Part shown: positions 11,387-20,525 of the stretch, in pieces
Numbering within the stretch: the first letter of the stretch is position 1
Layout: each line of letters starts with the position of its first letter
Assembly (NCBI GenBank): GCA_025175895.1
Contig: CM045996.1
Span: forward strand, 110,101,179 to 110,165,178
Direction: 5' to 3'
DNA: 64,000 nt
Origin: Wurfbainia villosa
Taxonomy: Eukaryota > Streptophyta > Magnoliopsida > Zingiberales > Zingiberaceae
The notes under the pieces: generated by a model
Databases searched by the model: none
What the model saw: only the letters and a program-made list of their open reading frames with translations
Told to the model about the DNA's origin: nothing
Program-made: the position numbers and the translations under genes

Positions 11387-12344
11387 CGACATAGTCTTTT
11401 AGTATAAGTGGGAGATTGTCGGAATGTATACTGAAAGCCAAGCTCTTTTTGTATGAACATTTTATTTTGAAATAAGAATCACATGATCATTGTTTGCACT
11501 TTATATATTCATTATATATGTGTGCATATTGTCTAATATTTTACATTGTAGAGAACATGGTGCTTGGTGTGGCACAGAAGATCATGTTATCAGTCCCTTG
11601 TAAAATATAAGTAGAGGCTCACAACCAAGATGGTTTTGGACAAACCATTGGCATGGTTGTGGTGTAGCTTGGTATTGTTTTATGTTGAACATAGAGTTAC
11701 ACTAGTACACTTAGGTGTATTGAGCAGGACCGACATAGAGGTGAATCAATTTAGTACTGACTACATAATTGAATCGGACCTCGGATATTATGTTGTACAT
11801 GCTCTTAATCCCAATATAATAACGGGCACATGTACTTAGTATTTATTTCTTTGATTTACCAGAGGGTGAGATTTAGATGTATTAAATCAATATGCCCGGT
11901 AAGTTGGGAAATGATATTATTTACATGGTGTGTCGTTGATTATAGGAGAAAACCGTGTCCTATATATTATGTTGATGATGTCCCCTTGAGGAGCTCATAA
12001 GGTTCATCATGTAAACCCAGCTGGTTGACTTAGTCAACATGATGATAAGGTTGAGTGGTACTACTCAAGGAATTAGATGTTAATTAATTGATGGTCAGTA
12101 AATCAATTAATTGACGGACATTCGATATCTTAAACACGGGGAGATGAATGTACAAATAATATATGGAGCCCATATTAATTTATAGGGGTTGGTGAGGTAG
12201 TTCAATGATGATCCTCTAGTGGAATGGAACATCATTGATGGATCAAGTTTGTGTGGTTCCGATCCATCGGGTGGCCAAGATCCAACTCCTCCTTATGGTC
12301 CCTATCGTAGCCTAATATAATCCTTGTGAAGTCTAGATCCAAGA

Positions 12345-12626
12345 ATGTAAAACAAATCCTAGAACCAACGGTTGGGATTAATTCCCTAGATCCAATGGTT
12401 AAAATGAAACCCTAGAACCAACGGTTGGGATTAAATTCCTAGATCTGATGGTTAGGATGAAACCCTGGAATCAACGGTTGGGATTAAATCTCTAAGATCC
12501 GATGGTTGGGATGAAACCCTAGATCCGACGGTTGGGATGAAACCCTAGATCCGACGGTTGGGATAAAACCCTAGATCCGACGGTGGAGATTAAATCCCTA
12601 GATCCGACGGTGGAGATTAAAGGAGG
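12345..12626 (+). repeat. 26-bp minisatellite with telobox-like motifs in E3 LTR
   Basis: About ten degenerate copies of a 26-bp unit around GATCCGACGGTTGGGATGAA followed by ACCCTA. AAACCCTA occurs exactly at 12407, 12514, 12540 and 12566, the last three at 26-bp steps. The array ends a few bases before the TATA box. E5 (18915-19015) and E2 (4960-5045) have the same unit in fewer copies. Confidence 0.85.
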
Positions 12627-12640
12627 CTTAAGCCCAATTC

Positions 12641-12648
12641 TATAAATA
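12641..12648 (+). promoter_or_regulatory. E3 LTR TATA box
   Basis: TATAAATA followed by GGGGGCTTAGG. Placed mid-LTR after the minisatellite, as expected for the U3/R border. The corresponding TATA in E5 is TATAAAAAG at 19041-19049. Confidence 0.7.
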
Positions 12649-13482
12649 GGGGGCTTAGGCTTGGGCGGCAAGGATATAGAATAGAGAATTAGGGTTTGGC
12701 TCTTTCACAAGTGGGCGGCTAGGGTTTGGGAGCTAGGGTTTTTATTTTGGGCGGCAACCTCCTTCCTCCAAGAAGTTGCCGACGCCCAACCTTCTTCCAT
12801 CTAGACTTGGCCGGCGCCCATTCTTAAGGCCTCTCTCTTATTCCTTGGCCGACGGTTCTCCTTCCATTGGTGGCCGGTGCTCTTCCTCCTCCCTTTCTCC
12901 TTGGTGGCCGGCGGCAACCCCTCTTCAAGTTGGTCGGCGCTTCATCCACTTGCTCCTTTGCCGGCGGTTGCACCAAATTCCCTAATTTGGTGGCCGGTTC
13001 TAGAAAGGATAGGTATTTGTTGGTTCATCTCTTTGTTCGCAGTGGACAAGGAAGGGAAGAACACGATCTAGAAGGCTTCTACTCGTGGAGGATCTTCGTC
13101 CACACGTCGTCTACGAGAAGGATAGGACATACGGTAGAAGATCGTAAGGTATACAGTTTTTTTAACTTCATTTACAGATATGAGCATGTTCTTTTATGTT
13201 TTGATTATACATGTATGCGTATGAATATATATTGTATAATCATGGACCCCGAAGACAAACACAAAAACCGGCGATCCGTCTGTCGTCTCTTCCGCGGCTA
13301 ACCAACTAGAAGAGTTGTGTTGCTTGAACAACTAGTTTGTTCGAGTGATCACTCAAGTTTTTAGCACGACGACGAAATGGTTGTGCTAAGGAAGCTCATC
13401 CCATCCGGATTAATTCTTTCATTAGTGGAAATTTTAATCCGGGGACATGGGAGCCAATGAGCCTCCGAAGCTACTCTCTACA

Positions 13483-14570
13483 CCGGATGCGCATCCGTGG
13501 CTTGTCTTGAATAGCGCTTCGCAGTCCGACTCGTCTTCGGTTTCCGATTTGTGTTCCGGTTTTGACTCCATCTCCGATTCAACCGGTTTAGCCATGAGGA
13601 CTCGATCATCGTCTTCTTCCTCAGATGCTTCTTCCCATGTAGCGTTGAGTGCCTTTTTGTATTTTGGTGCTTTGGTTTTGAGCTTTGGGCATTCGGACAT
13701 GATGTGTCCAAACCTGTTGCATTCGTAACACCTAATATTAGAACTTTTAGGCTTACTTTCGTTGGGTCGAGTGATGGTTCACTTTCGGCCCTTGACTCTT
13801 TTCCGAACTAGGTTGACTAGTTCGACCTCCATTTTCAAGTCGACCTCCGAATCGGACTCATCCTCTTCTTCCTTCGGGGGTGGCTTGCTTGCGGTTTTCT
13901 TCCTTGAACCTACAAAAAGTGCTATACCCTTCTCGGGTTCTGAGTTAGACTGCTCATGAAGTTCAAAATCAAAAAATAGTTCATCTAACCTAAGTTTGGA
14001 AAGATCCTTGGAGACCTTGTAGGCATCGACCATGGATGCCCACAAGGTAGTCCTCGGAAAGGAGTTTAGGACATATCTTATAAGGTCACGGTTTTCAACC
14101 TTTTGCCCGATCGAGTGTAGATTGTTGACTATGTCTTGGACGCGGGCATGAAGTTGCGTCGCGGACTCGTGTTCCTGCATTTTTAGATTATATAGTTTAT
14201 TAAATAAAAGATCACGCTTACATACCTTGGCTTCATCGGTCCCTTCATGTAGCTCCACTAGCTTTGTCCAAAGGTCTTTTGCGCTTATGAAGGGGCCGAC
14301 GCGATTTATCTCCTCCTTGGACAAACCGCATTGAAGAATTTGAGTTGCCTTGACGTCGGCTTCGACTTGTCGTTTTGTTGCAATGGTCCATTGGTCATAA
14401 CCCAAGGATTCACCCACTTCGTTAGTCGGAAGTGTGAAACCCGTTTGGATTATGATCCACATCTCGATTTGGGTTTTGAGAAAGCATTCCATCTGACCTT
14501 TCCAGTAACGGAAATCATCTCCGTTGTAAAACGGAGGTCGGACGGTGCTAAAACCCTCGAGATGGGCCAT
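13483..14570 (-). pseudogene. gag: E4 Gag, SIRE-like, frameshifted and truncated
   Basis: Starts MAHLEGFSTVRPPFYNGDD (14570) and stays open for 263 codons. It carries the Retrotran_gag_2 signature EEINRVGPFISAKDLW and KLVELHEGTDEAK (about residues 86-116), closely parallel to D12 Gag. A frameshift near 13780 moves the reading into the frame of the zinc knuckle (CYECNRFGHIMSEC, C-X2-C-X4-H-X4-C, about 13690-13732). An acidic region rich in E, D and S then runs to the E3 junction. Start chosen because it is the first Met and begins the conserved N-terminus. Confidence 0.85.
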
Positions 14571-15020
14571 TTGGAAGGGAAACCTTGCACAAAAAAGGTT
14601 CCAAGACTTCTCCTTGGATTAGTAATGTAGGAAATGAAAATAAACAAAAGAAATAAACGAGAAATAACCAACTAAAATAAAAGATGAGTACTTATAACCT
14701 TCGATGTCCCAGAAATGGTACTAAACGATGGTTTTTGGGGATGAAGACAGCTTGTTACGAGGGTTTACCCTCGTAAGAAGTGTAGATCTCTCTGAGAGCT
14801 TCATTTTGGTAGGTAGCCCATGTCGTGGGTCAACATGTACGAAAAGTTATGCCCGTTTGACCGTCGGCTACTCCAAAAGCGAATACTTGCAAAACAAAAC
14901 CAAACGAAGAGTACCAAGACTTCATCTTGGATTAGTAGTGCGGGAGAAAAATTTAAATGAACGAAAAACAAATCTGTAAAAAATGTTAGATTGGTGGTTT
15001 CACCAAATCTAAGCGCCCCC
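14571..15020 (-). other. E4 leader
   Basis: About 450 bp without a gene. A segment around CAAGACTTCTCCTTGGATTA (about 14603) is repeated in modified form near 14910-14940. Confidence 0.6.
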
Positions 15021-15033
15021 GGCTCTGATACCA
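15021..15033 (-). other. E4 primer-binding site (initiator-Met tRNA)
   Basis: Plus strand GGCTCTGATACCA, two bases from the LTR end. Confidence 0.9.
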
Positions 15034-15035
15034 AT

Positions 15036-16185
15036 TGTTGGATCGAAGCGGATCGCTAGAGGGGGGTGAATAGCGATAAAAACTTTTCTTTCGTTTCGTT
15101 CGTTAAAACCAGAGTAGAAAATTAATTGCAGCGGAAAGATAAATGATAAATAAAAGGAGACAAATGTTTTTTTACTTGGTTCGTAGCCTTCGGCTACTAC
15201 TCCAAGGCCCTAGTGATCCTTGATCACGCACGGAGGGCAATTCACTAAAAACACTCCTCCTCGTTGGAGGTAGGAGTTTGACAATTACAAAAAAAACCTT
15301 CGAAAGAAAAGATAGAGAGAAAAACCCTCTCTTCTATTAATGTAAAGTGCAACAATAGAAAACCTCGATTAATAAAGGGAATTGCAATATTTAAAGAGAC
15401 GACAAATTAAAATATCAACAACTAAAGAGTAGAAACTAAGCTAGGGTTTTTGACAGCACTTCGTCGTAGAGTCGTCGGAGAATCGCGGAGTTGCAAAGGT
15501 TTTTGAGCACTTAGATATGATGAAAAACCCTAGGAGAAGCCCTCCTTTTATAGCCTTTAAGCCCCTCATCGAATGGGTCTTCAACCAATAGGAATTAGGC
15601 ACAAAACTCCTTGAAAAATGGTGATAAAGCTTGACTCCTCGAGGCTAATTTTTGACCATCGGTTGAACTGATTTCTTGGTCGGTTGAACTGATGGCTCAG
15701 CAGTTGAACTGATCCTTGGCCGGTTGAACTGATGGCTCAGCAGTTGAACTGATCCTTGGCCAGTTGAACTGATTTCCAGACTTTTCAACTGTAATAAAGA
15801 GTTAGCTCGAAATATAAGTGAATTCGACGGTCACTTGTCGTCCGATCTCAACATAGACCTTCCATTGGAAGTCTTGGTCGGATCGTCGCCTAAGGATGTC
15901 CCCATATGAAGGACTCAACCTTACTTATGCTCACTCACACGAGCTTACCTCAACATTTACCTTTGAAGTCTTGCTTTCGGTCTCCACCTGATTCCTTCAG
16001 CTCCCTCCGAAGTCCTCCCGGTGTCTCCCGACCACTACGGTTCTCTCCGAGTGTCGCTGACCTTCGGCTTAGCTTAGCATTTCTGCACACTCGATTTCGC
16101 TCGTGAGATAATGACAAGGGCTTAACTTTGTATCGTTTGCTATAATCAAAACTCAGGTTCGACTTAGGTGCCTACTGCACCAACA
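15036..16185 (-). repeat. E4 5' LTR (1150 bp)
   Basis: Plus-strand reading starts TGTTGGATCG and ends ACCAACA, giving inverted ends TGTTGG/CCAACA. The element-strand 3' end contains CTATTCACCCCCCTCTAGC, also found at the ends of D12 LTRs and (one base changed) in S. A repeat array lies at 15661-15775. Confidence 0.88.
15661..15775. repeat. GTTGAACTGAT array in E4 LTR
   Basis: GTTGAACTGAT occurs six times at about 20-bp steps. Two consecutive 40-bp units (two copies of the core separated by GGCTCAGCA and CCTTGGCCG) are nearly identical. Located in the U3 part on the element strand. Confidence 0.85.
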
Positions 16186-17952
16186 GATTGTTCTGGAGGA
16201 ATTAAAAGGGGAAGTCACTTCTTCAGTACCACCGGTACAAGAGGATATACCACGTCACTGCACCGCGTTTCACAAAGAATACACAGGTGATACCTCGTCA
16301 TAGTGGGAGGGTTGTGAGACAACCTAATAGATTCATGTTCTTGGGAGAATCTTCTGATTTGGTCCCTGGCGAATATGAACCTGATCCTTGGACATATGAC
16401 TAGGCAATGCAAGATAAAGATACAGTATCTTGGCAAAGTGCAATGAATACTGAGATTGAATCTATGGATTCAAATCAGGTCTGGGAGCTAGTGGAACCAC
16501 CCTATGGTGTAAAAACCATTGGATGCAAGTGGATCTACAAAAGAAAGAGAGGATTTTGGGAAGGTTGAGACCTTCAAAGCGAGACTTGTTGTGAAGGGGT
16601 ATACTCAAAAAGAGGGTATCGATTATGAGGAGGCCTTTTCGCCAGTAGCCATGCTTAAGTCTATCCGGATTCTCTTATGCATAGCAGCTCATATGGATTA
16701 TGAGGTGTGGCAGATGGATGTCAAGACAACTTTCCTTAATGGAAGTCTTGAGGAAAATATCTATATGAAGCAACGAGAGGGATTCATTGCGAAGGACAAA
16801 GAGCATCTTGTATGTAAGCTTAATCGGTCCATTTATGGATTGAAGCAAGCTTCAAGGTCTTGGAACATCCGCTTTGATGTGGTAATCCAGTCTTATGGAT
16901 TTATTCAAAGTCCGGATGAGTCTTGTGTATACAAGAGATGTGACGGAAACGTAGTGGTATTTCTTGTACTATACATAGATGGCATTTTGTTAATTGGCAA
17001 CAATGACAAGGTGTTATCGGACGTAAGGGTATGGTTGTCCAAATAGTTTGATATGAAGGACTTGGGAGAAGTTGGACACATCCTTGGGATCAAGGTTATA
17101 AGGGATCACAGGAAAAGGATGTTTTGATTATCTCAAGCTTCATACATAGACAAAATTATGGATCGTTTTAGCATGCAAATCTCCAAGAAAGGTTTTCTAC
17201 CTTTCATGCATGGAGTTCCTTTATCTAAGGAGATGTGTCCTAGAACATCTGAGGAGATAGAGGAGATGAAGGCAGTTCTTATGCTTCGGCAGTAGGAAGC
17301 CTCATGTATGCAATGCTATGTACGAGACCAGATATTTACTTTGTCGTGGGCATGGTCAGTAGATATCAGAGTAATCTAGGACAGGGACATTGGACTACGG
17401 TAAAGCATATATTGAAGTACCTGAGAAGGACAAGGAATTATATGCTAGTTTACCAGGCAGACCAATTACTCCCTGTGTGTTACACAGATTCCGACTTCCA
17501 ATCAGATAGGGATACCAGTAAGTCTACCTCAGGTTTTGTGTTTACTTTGGGAGGTGGAGCCATTGTATGGAGGAGTGTCAAGCAGAAATGCGTGGCGGAC
17601 TCCACCATGGAAGCTGAGTATGAGGCAGCCTCTAAGGCGGCCAAAGAAGCTATGTGGCTCAGGAACTTTTTGATGGACTTGGATGTGATTCTTGGTTTGC
17701 CTAGAACTATCACAATTTATTGTGATAATAGTGGTGCAGTTGCAAAATCGAAGGAACCATGAGCCCATAAGGCAAGTAAACACATAGAGCGCAAGTACCA
17801 CCTGATATGAGAAATCGTAAAGAGAGGAGAAATTGCTGTGGCCACGATTGGATCGGAGGATAACCTAGCAGATCCTTTCACTAAGGTCCTTCCGGTGAGA
17901 GCTTTTGATAAGCATGTGGAGGGAATGGGGATCAGATGTATGACAGTTTGAG
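16186..17952 (+). pseudogene. E5 RT - RNase H with mutated catalytic site
   Basis: RT is open from about 16519 to 17046 and contains KGYTQKEGIDYEEAFSPV, MDVKTTFLNGSLEEN and LNRSIYGLKQASRSWN. The catalytic box reads YIDG (residues 152-155, 16972-16983) in place of YVDD, so the second metal-binding Asp is lost. TAG follows at 17044, then further stops and frameshifts. RNase H resumes at 17304-17762 with TMEAEYEAAS and YCDNSGA and ends in a TGA. Compared with E3 this copy is clearly older or less constrained; it cannot make active RT. Confidence 0.88.
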
Positions 17953-17984
17953 GACAGCATAGTCTTTTAGTATAAGTGGGAGAT

Positions 17985-19866
17985 TGTTGGAATGTATACC
18001 GAAAAGTCTATCTTTTATATGAACATCTTTATTTTGAAATAAGAATCACATGATCATTGTTTGCATATTTTTATGGTTATGCATATTGTCTAATACATTA
18101 CATTGTAGATAACATGGTGTGTGGTGTCACATGGGAGATCATGTTATCGGCACCTTGTAAAGTATAAGTATAGTCTCACAACCGAGATGACTTTGGACAA
18201 ACCATTGGTATGGTTGTAGTGTGATTTGGTATTGGTTTGTCTTGACCATAAAATCACACTAGTACACTTTGTGTGTATTGAGCAGGACCGACTTAGAGGT
18301 GATTCGATTTATTGCTGATTACATAATCGAATCAGATCTCAGATATTATATTGTACATACTCTTAATCCCGATATAATAACGGGCACATATACTTAGTAT
18401 TCATTTCTTTGATTTACCAATGGGCGAGATTTATAGATTAAATCGATAGGCTCGGTAAGTTGGAAAATGATATTATTTATATGGTGTGCCGTTGATTATA
18501 GGAGGAAACTGTGTCCTATATATTAGGATGATGATGTCCCCTTGAGGAGCTCATAAGGTTCATCATGTAAACCCTGGAGGTGGACTTGGTCCGGCATGAT
18601 GAAAAGGTTGAGTGGTACTACTCATGGAGTTAGATGTTGATTAATTAATGGTCAGTAAATTAATTAATCGACGAACATTCGAGATCTTAAACATGGAGAG
18701 AAAATGTACATATAATATATGGAGCCCATATTAACTTATGGGGGTTTGTGAGGTAGATCAATGATAATCTTTTAGTGGATTGGATTATCATTAATGGATC
18801 GGACTTTATGTGGGCTTGATCCATTGGGTGGCCAAGATCCAACTCCTCCTCATGGTCCCTATTATAGCCTATTAATACCTCATGAAGCTTAGATTCAATG
18901 GATGAAAACAAATCTCTAGATCCAAAGGTAGAGATTAAATCTCTAGATCCGACGGTTGAGATTAAATCTCTAGATCCGACGGTTGAGATTAAATCCCTAG
19001 AACCAATGGTGGAGATTAAAACAAGGCTTATCCCTAAACCTATAAAAAGGGGCTTAAGGGTTGACGTGGAGAATTAATTGGAAGCTTGGAGATTAGGGTT
19101 GGGCGGCAAGAGGCTTGGAGATTAGGGTTAGGGAGTTGGCGGCACCAAATAAGGAAACTCTTTCCTTATCTTCTTCTTCCTCTTGGTGGCCGGCGCCCAT
19201 ACAGCCCTTTCCAGCCATTGGCCGGCATCCAAACACCTTGATCCTCTTCTCTTTGGCCGGTGGAAACATAGCTTAAGGTCTTCCCTTGGAGCTTTTGGTC
19301 GGCATTCATCTTTCTCACCCTTTTCCTTGTTGGTCGGCGGCAAGCAACTTGCTTGTTGCTTGTTGGTTGACTAAAGGAAGGAGAAGGATCTTGTTTCTAT
19401 TCTTTCTCTTGCTCGGAACGAGCAAGGAAGGAATATTGGTGATCTAGGAGCTTCGACTTTTGGTAGATCGTCGCCCACACGATGTCCAAAAGGAGGAAGG
19501 ACATACGATAGATTATCGAGAGGTATAACACTTAACTATCTTCATATGTAACATGTTTGTAATTGTTTTTCAATTATATATGCATGATATATTCTGTTTT
19601 GTGGCTAATATAACTTGGACCCCGAACATAAACACAAAATCCGGTGATCCGTACATCGTCTATTCCATGGCTATTCGTAGAATAGAGGTTGGTCGCTTGA
19701 ACAACAAGTTTGTTCAAGTGACTACTCTAATCGAATAGCACGACGATGACAAGGTTGCTTGGGCAATCCCTCTTGTCAAGGATAAATTTTTTTATCCTGG
19801 GACGTAGAAGGGATCGCCATGAACAAGCGACTGAGTTGAAGTGGGAATCGAAGTTTCCTACCTTCA
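17985..19866 (+). repeat. E5 3' LTR (about 1882 bp)
   Basis: Starts TGTTGGAATGTATAC after the polypurine tract. It follows the E2 LTR to GAAGTTTCCT and then ends ACCTTCA, about 20 bp shorter than the E2 end, so the right border (19866) is tentative. It has about four to five copies of the 26-bp unit (18915-19015) and a TATA box at 19041-19049. Confidence 0.7.
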
Positions 19867-20367
19867 GGATGCACCTGCATCAGTCACCTGAGGTTGAAAA
19901 GAACTCAACCTCGAGTTCAAATAAGTGCTATCTCCCTTTTTGGCACAAGGAATAATGCTCTCTTGGGTGTATCCTTGAATTACTAGCTTTATCACTTATT
20001 GCCTGGACATAGGAAGGAAAGGAGAGGAAGATACCACAATAAGAGTGGGATCCTCTTGTCGGGATGCTAATTCAATCTTCTAGCCTTTGATATAAGTGGT
20101 CTTCCATCCATCTTGAATAACCTTGCGATCGTGTTGCCAAGGTGGGTCCAATAATATGTAGCATGTGACTATTGCTTCAACCTTGGGGAGGAGAAGATTC
20201 TTTTGAGGAGTTAGCATCTCATAGTCATCTTCATAAAGTACCTCATCATCATCGTAGATGCCCATGTATTCTTCAACAATTATGTCATCTTCATCATAAA
20301 TGCTATTGTCTACTTCAACCGATATGCTCATATCTTCTTCAACCGGTATGTTGTCTTCATTGTAGCC
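19867..20367 (-). pseudogene. Ty3/Gypsy protease remnant
   Basis: A minus-strand frame open from about 20360 to 20080 ends in LLDPPWQHDRKVIQDGW, the conserved segment just after the retropepsin core of plant Gypsy elements (usual form LLGRPWQ-DR). It is preceded by a strongly acidic stretch. The part at 19867-20079 shows no clear domain. It appears to be an old fragment into which E5 was inserted. The family assignment rests on this one motif; the element's ends are not visible. Confidence 0.6.
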
Positions 20368-20525
20368 TGTAGAAGATCGGATGACCGTGCTAGAGGGGGG
20401 CAAATAGCGATTATGTAATTTCTTTTCTTTCGATCGCGTTCTTGTCTATAATTGTTGTTAGCATAGTGGAATACAAATACAAATATAAATAATAAATGAA
20501 AATAACAATATAAGCACAACACAAG
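20368..20525 (-). repeat. S: SIRE-type LTR, fragment 1
   Basis: Starts TGTAGAAGATCGG and contains GCTAGAGGGGGGCAAATAGCG, parallel to the start of the E4 LTR (TGTTGGATCG, GCTAGAGGGGGGTGAATAGCG). No primer site precedes it, so this is a 3' LTR or a solo LTR. G8 interrupts it at 20525/20526. Continues at 40574. Confidence 0.75.
20521..20525. other. G8 target-site duplication, left copy
   Basis: ACAAG directly before the G8 LTR, identical to 40569-40573. Confidence 0.9.

Larger units (their letters stand above)
5957..13482 (+). mobile_element. E3: nearly complete Tork/TAR-like Ty1/Copia element
   Basis: Layout: 3' portion of 5' LTR (5957-6566), primer site, 1-kb leader, gag, integrase, RT-RNase H, polypurine tract (11407-11416) and full 3' LTR (11417-13482). 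The start of the 5' LTR is displaced by E2 and lies outside the window. The element ends inside the gag of E4, so it inserted there; CCGGA (13483-13487) is the predicted target duplication. The shared 610 bp of the two LTRs align without net length change and differ at roughly 20-25 positions by eye, so the insertion is not very recent. Confidence 0.92.
11417..13482 (+). repeat. E3 3' LTR (2066 bp)
   Basis: Starts TGTCGGAATGTATAC directly after the polypurine tract AGTGGGAGAT and ends CTCTACA. Contains an expanded 26-bp minisatellite and a TATA box just downstream of it. The GC-rich part after 12770 gives short open frames repeated in the 5' LTR; these are not genes. Confidence 0.92.
13483..16185 (-). 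mobile_element. E4: SIRE/Maximus-like Ty1/Copia element, 5' part
   Basis: A minus-strand element with 5' LTR (15036-16185), primer site, short leader and gag. E3 interrupts it inside gag after the zinc knuckle; pol and the 3' LTR lie outside the window. At its right end the E5 pol reading frame resumes at once, so E4 inserted into E5; GATTG (16186-16190) is the predicted target duplication. Gag type and LTR end both match the SIRE-like group and the gag-only element D12. Confidence 0.87.
16186..19866 (+). mobile_element. E5: 3' part of a Tork/TAR-like Ty1/Copia element
   Basis: RT, RNase H, polypurine tract (AAGTGGGAGA, about 17974-17984) and 3' LTR of a third member of the E2/E3 family. The start of the visible part corresponds to E3 near 9645, so E4 cut the element between integrase and RT. 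The right end is set by comparison with E2 and is less certain because the last bases look shortened. Confidence 0.85.

Noticed and set aside
20080..20360. Acidic minus-strand frame as a cellular gene
   Set aside because: The PPWQHDRKVIQDG end is a Gypsy protease-region motif and all surroundings are retrotransposon.
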